A DNA stretch of 64,000 nt from Altibacter lentus. Its GTDB lineage: Bacteria > Bacteroidota > Bacteroidia > Flavobacteriales > Flavobacteriaceae. The DNA lies in the NCBI RefSeq assembly GCF_000746845.1, contig NZ_KN050846.1, forward strand, positions 751,394 to 815,393. Reading direction: 5' to 3'. Position 1 is the first letter of the stretch; each line of letters starts with the position of its first letter. Made by a program: the position numbers and the translations under genes. The notes under the pieces were generated by a model. It worked only from the letters and a program-made list of their open reading frames with translations, made no database searches and had not been told where the DNA came from. Positions 54,035-62,150 of this stretch are shown piece by piece.

Positions 54035-57000
54035 ATTATAGAATTTTTTATACCTAAAATAGGCTGCAGTACTAAGTATCAAGGCGAACGCTACAATGTA
54101 ATAAACAAAAGTAGGAGTTGCAGGAGCATCTCCGCTCGCGTATGAATGCAATCCGCTTAAATAGAAATTCACTCCAAAATAGGTCATCATGATGGAGGCA
54201 TAGGCAAAAACAGCCATAACATTAAAGAACCATCTCCCGCGCAATCCGGGAACCAAACGCATATGAATTACGAAGGCATAGATCATAATACTTATAAGGG
54301 CCCATGTTTCTTTAGGGTCCCAGCCCCAGTAACGCCCCCAACTTTCGTTGGCCCATTGACCGCCAAGAAAATTTCCAATGGTCAGCATAACAAGTCCAAC
54401 AGTTAGCGACATCTCTGTAATGACCGTCAACTCTTTTATATTGAGATCCATTCGCAGCACATTCTTTTTAGTTGTGAGCAGCATAAGCAGTAAAGAAGTC
54501 ATCCCTAAGATCATTCCCAGCGTAAATGGTCCATAGCTGGCTACGATCACTGCCACGTGGATCATTAGCCAATAACTATCTAATACAGGTTGTAAATTTG
54601 CTATTGCGGGGTCCAACCAGTTTAAATGTGCGGCCCAGAGAATTATAGCAGCAACGAAAGCAGTTGATGCCACAGTTAGATCACTTTTTCTGCCAAAAGC
54701 GAGTCCAAAGAAGACCGTGGCCCAGCCTACATATATAACCGACTCGTATGCGTCACTCCAAGGTGCGTGACCACTAATATACCATCGCGCGGCCAAGCCC
54801 ACCGTCATAAGAATGAACGAGATCCAAATGATCACTTTAAAGGTCTTTATAATTCCTGTAACCACTTTGGCTTGAGTGAAGATCTGAAGGATGATAAAAA
54901 GAAACATCAATGCACCTAAAACTGCATAATACTTATACAGGCGGTTGAACAGATCCACTTTGTTGTATAGAATCTCTGCCTTTATTTTTTCTTCGGAAGG
55001 CATTACCTCGCTACCGTATTTTTTCTGAAATTGCGTGAGACCATCCAGGATCTGTTCTGCTTCGGAATAATCTCCTGTTTGTCGTGCCTGACGAAGCGTT
55101 TGGAAATAGATAGGCAGAATGGTGCGGGTCACGGTAGAATCCATACCCTTAAAGTTTGCTTCATTCAATTCGGGATAGGAAACCCATTTATTGTTCTCGT
55201 CGTCGGGTAGCGGAAATATCTTCAGAATGCTTCCGCTCAACGCTTGGTTCAGTACATAGAAATTTTCATACGCCTTTACCAGATCCTTTTCAAACTGATT
55301 GGGATTCGCCTTGCTTGTCGCTGCTTCAAGATACGGTTGTAGTTTGAAATTAGCCTCGTCATCAAAAAGATCTAAAAGTGCAATGTTTTGAGTGTCTTCC
55401 GCCATACCCAACACATTCCGAATACTGTCGTTCCCACGTTTTAAGGCGATAATGGGTGTTTGAGACCAAAGTGCCGGGAATTCGGTCATAGATAAGAACA
55501 CCTGATCCGGATTGAGTCCTTCGTAACTGTTCTTTTTACTCACTTTCCGAAGCAATTCGCTTGCAAATGTATTTACCGGTTTCATCCGTCCGTTGTCCTG
55601 GATGATCAACTGGCCAAATTTAGCAGCATGTTCCTTGGAGACGGCATTGGCTTGAATCATAGAATCGATCTGTGTCTTCGTAGCCTTAGTATGTTTAGGG
55701 TTTACCGCGGGCTGTTGAGCATATCCAACCAGGGTAAAGAACAGCAAAAAGATCATTGCCATTTTAGATTTTTTCTTCTTGATCTTATTAAGCATATTCT
55801 TTAAAGAGGCAAAACGAGTATTCCTGTCGAAAAGGATTGCCATCAAACCTAGATAAAGGAGAAAATACCCTATATATGTGATCCAGGTGCCCCACCAGTC
55901 GTGATTGATAGAAAGTATGGTCCCTTTCTCATCGGGATCGAAACCAGACTGAAAAAAGCGATACCCTTTGTGGTCCAAAACATGATTCATATAGATCTCA
56001 TAATCAAAGAAATCCGATTCAGAATCATTTACCGTGACCTTACTCTTAAAAGCTGAATACCCCTTTTCGGTCCCCGGATATTTATCGGCAATAAAATCGT
56101 TTAACGTTATACTAAAAGGCAATTCGCGTGTTTTGCTTCCATACGCCAGATATACATCCAGTCCGCCTACCTCTACTTTGGTAGGATCCGGAACGCTCCC
56201 CCTCCCTCCTAGCAGTTCGGCAGTTTTTGTTTCACCGGCGGCAGTAACTTCTACGATCAAAGCATCTTTATTGGTCTTTTCAGTCTTGGGCACGCGCACA
56301 ATGCCGTATGCTCCCTTGGTTACCGGTTCCGGTATCACAAAGGCCATACCCGCCAATTGATATAGCGACCGTAGCATGAGGGGTTGTGTGCTATCTTGCA
56401 CCACCCGACCTTGCATTTGGTCTGCCATGCGCATAAAACTTCCTTCAAACGGAGTTTCCAGCGTATAACTGCCATCTGTATGATAGGTGATATTTATAGC
56501 GCCTTCGGTAGGATTGTTTACAGCAAAAAGCACGTTGTGGATATTACTTACGCCACCCACTTTTACCCAGTGATCATGACGGTTTCCGTCTCCTGCTTCT
56601 ACGATCTTGAGATATTCTTCACCATCTTCGGAAGGAACGAGTCCTTCTTTGGCATTTTTAATAAATTCTTTAAAAGTGATTGTAACCGGGGTTTGGTTAT
56701 AGTCGGTGGTAATACTGAAATCATTGTCCAACCGCTCCGAAAGATTCAACCGTTTGGGTGGCACCTTACGACGTTGTGGGACGCCATCCACCACATAATC
56801 ACCGTCGATAAAGGTTGTAAGGTAGGTATGCTCCGAAAGCATGGTATTCTCGGTAGCTCCCTCCCGAATGCTAATTACTCCTTCATAGCCTATATAACGT
56901 GTAACAAAAGCTCCAACTAAGATCAATATAAAAGCTAAATGTAAAGTGAGGGTTGCCCACTTTTCTTTCCGTAGCAGATTGTATTTGAATATATTCCCAA

Positions 57001-57196
57001 CAAAGTTGATCACAAAGATCACCATGATGGCTTCGAACCACCAGGCGTTATAAATCAATTCTCGTGTATAAGGAGTTGGCGAGGTTTCTTCAAAGCGATC
57101 CAGCCATGTACCAAGTGCCATGGCAGCAGCAAAAACAAGGAATAAAACAGCAGTTAAACGTGTGGAAAAGAGGACGGCAGCTATTTTCTTTTGCAT
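54023..57196 (-). CDS. ccsBA: Cytochrome c biogenesis protein, CcsB-CcsA fusion
   Basis: 1057-residue fusion of the two subunits of system II cytochrome c synthase. The N-terminal ResB/CcsB part (about 1-480) has helices at 10-30, 45-70, 80-105 and around 440, with a large periplasmic domain between. From about 490 a second periplasmic portion precedes the CcsA domain (about 760-1050), whose WWD-type haem-handling motif is WGRYWGWDPKETWALIS; histidines before it (LAAHL-like and HMRL) may hold haem. Such fusions occur in Bacteroidota. It attaches haem to apocytochromes c outside the membrane. Confidence 0.92.
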   Translation of the reverse strand: MQKKIAAVLFSTRLTAVLFLVFAAAMALGTWLDRFEETSPTPYTRELIYNAWWFEAIMVIFVINFVGNIFKYNLLRKEKWATLTLHLAFILILVGAFVTRYIGYEGVISIREGATENTMLSEHTYLTTFIDGDYVVDGVPQRRKVPPKRLNLSERLDNDFSITTDYNQTPVTITFKEFIKNAKEGLVPSEDGEEYLKIVEAGDGNRHDHWVKVGGVSNIHNVLFAVNNPTEGAINITYHTDGSYTLETPFEGSFMRMADQMQGRVVQDSTQPLMLRSLYQLAGMAFVIPEPVTKGAYGIVRVPKTEKTNKDALIVEVTAAGETKTAELLGGRGSVPDPTKVEVGGLDVYLAYGSKTRELPFSITLNDFIADKYPGTEKGYSAFKSKVTVNDSESDFFDYEIYMNHVLDHKGYRFFQSGFDPDEKGTILSINHDWWGTWITYIGYFLLYLGLMAILFDRNTRFASLKNMLNKIKKKKSKMAMIFLLFFTLVGYAQQPAVNPKHTKATKTQIDSMIQANAVSKEHAAKFGQLIIQDNGRMKPVNTFASELLRKVSKKNSYEGLNPDQVFLSMTEFPALWSQTPIIALKRGNDSIRNVLGMAEDTQNIALLDLFDDEANFKLQPYLEAATSKANPNQFEKDLVKAYENFYVLNQALSGSILKIFPLPDDENNKWVSYPELNEANFKGMDSTVTRTILPIYFQTLRQARQTGDYSEAEQILDGLTQFQKKYGSEVMPSEEKIKAEILYNKVDLFNRLYKYYAVLGALMFLFIILQIFTQAKVVTGIIKTFKVIIWISFILMTVGLAARWYISGHAPWSDAYESVIYVGWATVFFGLAFGRKSDLTVASTAFVAAIILWAAHLNWLDPAIANLQPVLDSYWLMIHVAVIVASYGPFTLGMILGMTSLLLMLLTTKKNVLRMDLNIKELTVITEMSLTVGLVMLTIGNFLGGQWANESWGRYWGWDPKETWALISIMIYAFVIHMRLVPGLRGRWFFNVMAVFAYASIMMTYFGVNFYLSGLHSYASGDAPATPTFVYYIVAFALILSTAAYFRYKKFYNKKG

Positions 57197-57213
57197 GAGG
57201 CGAATTTTGGTGC

Positions 57214-57221
57214 AAATTTAT
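57214..57221 (-). promoter_or_regulatory. -7 box of ccsBA
   Basis: Minus-strand TAAATTTG, exact TAnnTTTG, 17 bases before the ATG at 57196. Confidence 0.5.
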
Positions 57222-57278
57222 GAAATTGCAAGCATTTTAACCTCTTAATTTGAAGACGAAATGTGCGTTTTAACGTTA

Positions 57279-57665
57279 TTATTTTTTACGAGCTTCAAAC
57301 ATTCGTAAATGTATGAAGGTAGCCATGTTTCTAGCTCGGTTCTTGGCAATTTGTGCTGTCTCTCCCTCAAACAAATCGTTTATCGTTTGATGCCAAAGAT
57401 TGATCCACGTTCCAAAATGGACCTCGTTTATACCGCCATGAAAGGCCTCATCGACTTTAATATGTGCCGTAATGGGATTTCCTTTGTACGATTTTTTAAA
57501 GAACAAATTGGTTTCCCAGAAATCTGTGAGCAGCTCGAAGTGCGATTCCCAGTTCGAGATGGTGGTGTTAAAGACAGGACCTAGCAACGCATCTTTTTGT
57601 ACACGACCGTAAAAGGTCCGTACTAAAAGTGAGATGTCTTCCCTATTGGTGATATCTGTTCTCAT
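57279..57665 (-). CDS. Group III truncated haemoglobin
   Basis: 128-residue globin. The conserved pattern LVRTFYGRV...DALLGPVF, HFELLTDFWETNLF and, in the proximal region, PITAHIKVDEAFHGGINEVHFGTWINLW is that of group III truncated haemoglobins; the haem-binding His is in AHIKVDE. It would bind oxygen or nitric oxide in the cytosol. It lies upstream of ccsBA on the same strand, but ccsBA has its own -7 box, so co-regulation is uncertain. Confidence 0.9.
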   Translation of the reverse strand: MRTDITNREDISLLVRTFYGRVQKDALLGPVFNTTISNWESHFELLTDFWETNLFFKKSYKGNPITAHIKVDEAFHGGINEVHFGTWINLWHQTINDLFEGETAQIAKNRARNMATFIHLRMFEARKK

Positions 57666-57672
57666 GGTGTTA

Positions 57673-57680
57673 CAAAGTTA
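57673..57680 (-). promoter_or_regulatory. -7 box of the truncated haemoglobin gene
   Basis: Minus-strand TAACTTTG, exact consensus, 7 bases before the ATG at 57665, implying a very short leader. Confidence 0.5.
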
Positions 57681-57715
57681 TTGGATAATTTGAAAACAGA
57701 CTCATTAAAAAGTTT

Positions 57716-57723
57716 TTACTTTG
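57716..57723 (+). promoter_or_regulatory. -7-like box abutting the DUF2520 start codon
   Basis: TTACTTTG, one or two mismatches to TAnnTTTG, ends 4 bases before the ATG at 57728; a TTTG lies at 57688-57691. If used, the transcript is leaderless. Confidence 0.35.
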
Positions 57724-57727
57724 TGGT

Positions 57728-58492
57728 ATGATCACAGTGACTTTTTTAGGTTTCGGGAATGTCAACCATCATTTATGTACTGCTTTACATAAAAAACAAC
57801 AAGTATCTGTTAAACAGATATATAGCCGAAATAATATTCGTTTATCTTCGGAAATAGATAGCATACCATTCACCCGGCAGCTTTCGCAACTGCAACCCGC
57901 AGACGTTTATATTATCGGGATTCCCGATGATGCCATTGCTTCGTTCTCTGAAGCACTGCCGTTTCGCGATAAACTGGTGGTTCACACCTCCGGCGGAGTG
58001 ACCATGGAAACACTTTCAGAAAAAAACCGAAAAGGGGTGTTTTACCCTCTTCAAACCTTTTCGAAAGAACGGGCTGTAAATCTCAAAACGACACCTATTT
58101 GCATAGAAGCGGGAAATGAGAAGGATCGCAATCTGCTTCAAAAACTGGGGGTCGTACTATCGCATCAGGTAGTATCAATTTCTTCCGAAGAACGCGCCAA
58201 ATTACATCTGGCAGCCGTGTTCGTGAACAACTTTGTGAACCATCTTTACGCAATTGGGGCAGATATCACGTCTCAATCGGGTGTACCTTTCGAGCTCTTA
58301 AAACCTCTCATTGCTGAAACTGCCCGGAAGATCGAGGATTTATCCCCTTCCGAAGCACAAACCGGTCCCGCTAGGCGCAAGGATCTAAATACTATTGAAA
58401 AACATGTACATTTGCTTCACGACAGCAGGTATAAGGAACTGTACAAATTGCTAACGGAATCCATTCAGAAATCCTATGGAAAAAAGCTATAA
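57728..58492 (+). CDS. Rossmann-fold protein with DUF2520 domain
   Basis: 254 residues. The N-terminal Rossmann part starts VTFLGFGNVNHHL (GxGxxx pattern) and the C-terminal half has the DUF2520 helices (HLAAVFVNNFVNHLYAIGADI, AETARKIEDLSPSEAQTGPARRKD). The fold resembles pyrroline-5-carboxylate reductase and ketopantoate reductase, so an NAD(P)-dependent reaction is likely, but the substrate is unknown. Its last 17 bases overlap the KdsC-like gene, so it heads a tightly packed cluster. Confidence 0.83.
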   Translation: MITVTFLGFGNVNHHLCTALHKKQQVSVKQIYSRNNIRLSSEIDSIPFTRQLSQLQPADVYIIGIPDDAIASFSEALPFRDKLVVHTSGGVTMETLSEKNRKGVFYPLQTFSKERAVNLKTTPICIEAGNEKDRNLLQKLGVVLSHQVVSISSEERAKLHLAAVFVNNFVNHLYAIGADITSQSGVPFELLKPLIAETARKIEDLSPSEAQTGPARRKDLNTIEKHVHLLHDSRYKELYKLLTESIQKSYGKKL

Positions 58493-59009
58493 AGAATACC
58501 TTCAGCACATCACTACCTTTGTTTTTGACGTGGATGGAGTACTTACCGACGGAAATATACTCGTTACAACTTCCGGTGAAATGTACCGCAGCATGAATAC
58601 CAAGGATGGTTATGCCTTGAAAACTGCCCTCGAAAACGGGTTTAAGGTGTGTGTCATTTCGGGAGGAACCAACGAAGGCGTTCGGAAAAGACTTGAGGGA
58701 CTTGGCGTGACCGATATCTTTTTAGGGACCCATCACAAAACCGAAGCACTGCAAACCTATTTGGAGTCGCACCGTTTAAATCGTGAGAACGTACTTTTTA
58801 TGGGTGATGACCTGCCGGATCTGGAGGTCATGCAATATGTGGGCCTGCCTTGCTGTCCGCAGGATTCGGTCCAGGAGATCAAACAGATCTCCAAATATGT
58901 TTCGCATAAAAAAGGAGGAAAAGGTTGCGTTCGTGATATCATTGAACAGGTACTAAAAGTTCAAGGAAAATGGATAAGCAACGGTCCTGCCAGTGCTAAA
59001 TACGATTAA
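58476..59009 (+). CDS. HAD phosphatase, KdsC-like
   Basis: 177-residue HAD hydrolase. The nucleophile aspartate is in FVFDVDGVLTDG, motif II is VISGG, and motif IV is GDDLPDLEVM. The size and capless fold match 3-deoxy-D-manno-octulosonate 8-phosphate phosphatase, which supplies KDO for lipopolysaccharide. It is also similar to other YrbI-type phosphatases. It overlaps the DUF2520 gene by 17 bases; a UbiA-family gene follows after 19 bases. Confidence 0.87.
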   Translation: MEKSYKEYLQHITTFVFDVDGVLTDGNILVTTSGEMYRSMNTKDGYALKTALENGFKVCVISGGTNEGVRKRLEGLGVTDIFLGTHHKTEALQTYLESHRLNRENVLFMGDDLPDLEVMQYVGLPCCPQDSVQEIKQISKYVSHKKGGKGCVRDIIEQVLKVQGKWISNGPASAKYD

Positions 59010-59028
59010 CAGTTCATGCCTTCGCTTC

Positions 59029-59928
59029 ATGAATTTTCTTAGACTCATCCGCCCTGTAAATCTCCTGCTTATAGCATTGGTGCAGCTATTGACAAAATAC
59101 GGACTCTTTCAAAATCTGGAAGCATCCACTGCTCTGGATGGGATTCAGTTTACAATTCTTCTGCTGGCCACTATCTTTATTGCTGCGGGAGGATATATCA
59201 TCAATGATATCTACGACGTAGAGATCGACAGGATCAATAAGCCAAAATCACGGCTCATTGGAAAGACGATCTCAGAAAAATTCGCTTTGAGAGTGTATTT
59301 TATATGTACCATCACAGGTGTTGTATTAGGTTTCTATCTTTCCAACAGTATACACCGACCGGGGTTTGCGGCCTTGTTTATTGTGATCGCGGCACTGCTG
59401 TACCTATATGCTTCCTATGTAAAGGGTGTCTTGTTGATTGGCAATTTTTTAATTGCCGGACTCGTAGCCATAAGTCTGTTGATCGTAGGACTTTTTGATT
59501 TGCTTCCGGCCATTACCGTCGATAACCGTGAAACACAAGCCGGCGTTTTTCAAATTTTACTGCACTACGGTCTTTTTGCGTTGCTATTGAATTTCATCAG
59601 GGAGTTGGTGAAGGATATCGTTGACATCAACGGCGATAAGAACGGTGGTCTAACCACATTACCCATAGCCATTGGACGTAAAAGAACGATTACCGTTGTG
59701 TTCCTGCTTGGTCTGTTGCTTACATTACTTGTAGTCCTTTATATGTACAGGTATCTATATCATGATAGGTTAACGGTATTGTACTTTTTGTTTCTTATTG
59801 TAGCCCCCATGCTCTATTTTTGTGTACGTTCCTGGAACGCAGAACAACCCAAGGATTACCTCATTTTATCACGTTTACTGAAAGCTATAATGTTCTTCGG
59901 AATTTGCTCCATGGCCATCTACCCTTAA
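59029..59928 (+). CDS. UbiA-family prenyltransferase (GGGP synthase-like)
   Basis: About 299 residues with eight or nine transmembrane segments. The first Asp-rich motif NDIYDVEIDRINKP and the second RELVKDIVDINGDKNGG bind prenyl diphosphate with Mg2+. Bacteroidota members are named geranylgeranylglycerol-phosphate geranylgeranyltransferase, but the acceptor is not established. I start at ATG 59029; a GTG at 58993 is in frame and would overlap the KdsC-like gene. The maf gene follows after 41 bases. Confidence 0.83.
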   Translation: MNFLRLIRPVNLLLIALVQLLTKYGLFQNLEASTALDGIQFTILLLATIFIAAGGYIINDIYDVEIDRINKPKSRLIGKTISEKFALRVYFICTITGVVLGFYLSNSIHRPGFAALFIVIAALLYLYASYVKGVLLIGNFLIAGLVAISLLIVGLFDLLPAITVDNRETQAGVFQILLHYGLFALLLNFIRELVKDIVDINGDKNGGLTTLPIAIGRKRTITVVFLLGLLLTLLVVLYMYRYLYHDRLTVLYFLFLIVAPMLYFCVRSWNAEQPKDYLILSRLLKAIMFFGICSMAIYP

Positions 59929-59969
59929 CTATTTATATTCGTAATGAGCTGTATTTTAACTGAAACGCT

Positions 59970-60554
59970 ATGCTAAAACAATATCTAAAAGATTATAAAA
60001 TCATTCTCGCATCGGGATCCCCTCGGCGACAACATTTCTTTAAGGAGCTGGATTTAGATTTTACCACAGACGTTCGCCCGGTAGATGAAACCTTTCCCGA
60101 AGGATTAAGAGGTGCCGCTATTACAGATTATCTGTCACAACTAAAGGCTGCTGCCTTTCAAAATATTTCAGAAAAAGAACTGGTGATCACCAGCGATACC
60201 ATTGTCTGGAAAGATGGAGCTATTGAAAAGCCCAAGGATCGTGAAGATGCCAAACGTATGCTAAAGCTTTTAAGCAATGATATGCATGAGGTGATTACTT
60301 CTGTATGTTTTTCAGGAAAAGATTTCCGAAAAACCATTCACGATACTACCAAAGTTTGGTTTAAATCTCTTTCGGAAGAAGAGATCGATTATTATCTGGA
60401 TACCTATAAACCCTACGACAAGGCAGGAAGTTATGGAATACAGGAATGGATAGGCTACATTGGGATCGAACGAATTGAAGGCTGCTATTTCAATGTCATG
60501 GGGTTACCTACCCGACTTGTTTACAAAACGTTAATGGAACTGGGAAAACGTTAG
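59970..60554 (+). CDS. maf: Maf-like nucleotide pyrophosphatase
   Basis: 194-residue protein of the Maf/HAM1 superfamily. LASGSPRRQHFFKELDLDF and ITSDTIVWKDGAIEKPKDREDA are diagnostic, as is the C-terminal YDKAGSYGIQEW. Members hydrolyse nucleotide triphosphates, particularly dTTP, UTP and modified nucleotides, to monophosphates, and have been linked to septum control. Cytosolic. It lies between the UbiA and lipoprotein genes in the same orientation. Confidence 0.92.
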   Translation: MLKQYLKDYKIILASGSPRRQHFFKELDLDFTTDVRPVDETFPEGLRGAAITDYLSQLKAAAFQNISEKELVITSDTIVWKDGAIEKPKDREDAKRMLKLLSNDMHEVITSVCFSGKDFRKTIHDTTKVWFKSLSEEEIDYYLDTYKPYDKAGSYGIQEWIGYIGIERIEGCYFNVMGLPTRLVYKTLMELGKR

Positions 60555-60586
60555 ATTTCCTTTATTTTTGCTGAAAATTCCAGCAC

Positions 60587-61528
60587 ATGAAATACCCCTT
60601 TTTTGTTGTTTTACTTACCTTAGTAACCCTTTCCTTGTTGTTAGGATGTAAGAATAAGGAAAATGATTCCTCACTATCCGGCAGCACGACCCACAAAACT
60701 GAAGAGCAGCAGGAAAAGCGCCGGACGCTTACTGACGCGTTTAAGGAATACTGGTTCTCGGGTGTGGCTGAAATCACCTCGTACCAGTTGTCGCAAGAAC
60801 GTTACGGAGAGCTTAGGGAGGGAACAGCGGTAAACATCTTTGTCACCGAGGATTTTTTACCCAAGGCGCAGGTTAAGGCCAATTCACCGTCCGAAGAAAC
60901 ACTTGCCGTTTTAAAATTGAACAGTACAAAAAACTTTGTGACCGGCATCTATCCCTACGCTATTATGACAAGTGTTTTTAGTCCTATCGAAACGCAAGGG
61001 CACGCTCAAAAAATAAGTCACTCGGTACAAGAATGGTGCGGTCAAGTTTATATGCAACTCAATAACCAAAAGAACTTTGAAATAATCTCGCATTCATATT
61101 TTGAAGGTGAAGCCGATCAAGAGTTTACACTGGAGCGCACATGGTTGGAAAATGAACTGTGGAATATTATTCGTATCAACCCGGAAGAACTACCCACCGG
61201 TGATGTATCTGTAATACCGGCTTTTGAATATTTACGTCTGCGTCATAAAGAAGCCGCAGCCCACCCGGCATTTGCGAGTTTAAAACAAGGAGATTCTCTT
61301 ACTTCTTACACTGTGAATTATCCAAACCTCCAACGACAGATCACCTGGTATTTTACAAGTAGGTTCCCCTACGAGATCGAGAAGTGGGAAGAAACCAATG
61401 CTACCGATCCTAATGACACACTCCGACTTAAAACCACGGCGGTAAAAATGAAACGTATTAGGACGCCCTATTGGACACAAAACCGAAATAAAGACCAAGT
61501 ATTAAGGGATTCCTTAGGCTTAAGATAA
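60587..61528 (+). CDS. Lipoprotein, unknown
   Basis: 313 residues with a lipobox (SLLLGCKNKE, Cys at about residue 21). A Glu/Gln-rich linker follows (KTEEQQEKRRTL). The mature domain has YWFSGVAEITSYQLSQERYGELREG and ends with RTPYWTQNRNKDQVLRDSLGLR. I recall it as a conserved flavobacterial neighbour of maf, where it is sometimes given the Maf name in error; it shows none of the Maf motifs. Function unknown. The mscS gene follows after 5 bases. Confidence 0.75.
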   Translation: MKYPFFVVLLTLVTLSLLLGCKNKENDSSLSGSTTHKTEEQQEKRRTLTDAFKEYWFSGVAEITSYQLSQERYGELREGTAVNIFVTEDFLPKAQVKANSPSEETLAVLKLNSTKNFVTGIYPYAIMTSVFSPIETQGHAQKISHSVQEWCGQVYMQLNNQKNFEIISHSYFEGEADQEFTLERTWLENELWNIIRINPEELPTGDVSVIPAFEYLRLRHKEAAAHPAFASLKQGDSLTSYTVNYPNLQRQITWYFTSRFPYEIEKWEETNATDPNDTLRLKTTAVKMKRIRTPYWTQNRNKDQVLRDSLGLR

Positions 61529-61533
61529 ACACA

Positions 61534-62094
61534 ATGATCTTAGAAAACTATTTTACCCAACTTATTCAAACCGGAGCCCATCTGGTCATTTTCCTTATTG
61601 TACGTCTCATTCTAGTGCGGCTTGTAAAACGATTTGCCAGAAAATCGGAACGGGTAGAACATCGAACGGGTTTGATCATAAAATATATAGATTTTGCAAC
61701 GATCTTCCTCATAATCCTAGGCTTGATCCTAATATGGGGTGTGGAATTCAAGGATCTTGGTTGGGTTATGTCCTCTGTTTTTGCAGTGATCGGGATAGGG
61801 TTTTTCGCTCAATGGTCCATCTTAAGCAATATTACAAGCGGTGTGATCATGTTCTTTACGTTTCCCTACAAGATTGGTGATTATATCAAGATACACGATA
61901 AGGAGTACGATTATGGCGGGATAATTGAAGACATTAAAGCATTTCATCTCATTATACGTACCACGCAAGGCGAAATTGTCACCTATCCTAATTCACTTTT
62001 ATTGCAAAAAGGCGTAAGTGTTATTAAACCTGATGAATTGGATGAATTTTTACTTGAAGAAGACAAAAATGTTAAAGAACAGCCAATAGATTAA
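61534..62094 (+). CDS. Small MscS-type mechanosensitive channel
   Basis: 186 residues, short for the family. Three hydrophobic segments (about 8-28, 47-70 and 75-105) lead into the pore-lining helix and the beta domain (FAQWSILSNITSGVIMFFTFPYKIGDYIKI), the MscS signature. The cytoplasmic C-terminal domain is largely missing; an acidic tail (EEDKNVKEQP) closes the protein. It should release solutes on hypo-osmotic shock. It is the last gene of the cluster. Confidence 0.87.
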   Translation: MILENYFTQLIQTGAHLVIFLIVRLILVRLVKRFARKSERVEHRTGLIIKYIDFATIFLIILGLILIWGVEFKDLGWVMSSVFAVIGIGFFAQWSILSNITSGVIMFFTFPYKIGDYIKIHDKEYDYGGIIEDIKAFHLIIRTTQGEIVTYPNSLLLQKGVSVIKPDELDEFLLEEDKNVKEQPID

Positions 62095-62113
62095 TGCCTT
62101 TTTCTAATTTGGG

Positions 62114-62121
62114 TATCTTTG
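62114..62121 (+). promoter_or_regulatory. -7 box of the PIG-L deacetylase gene
   Basis: TATCTTTG, exact TAnnTTTG, 29 bases before the ATG at 62151. Confidence 0.5.
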
Positions 62122-62150
62122 GAAACCTTGTTCATCTCAAAGAAGTTTCC

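Noticed and set aside
56384-56920. 178-codon plus-strand open frame inside ccsBA
   Set aside because: Antisense shadow of the ResB-like region; no family resemblance.
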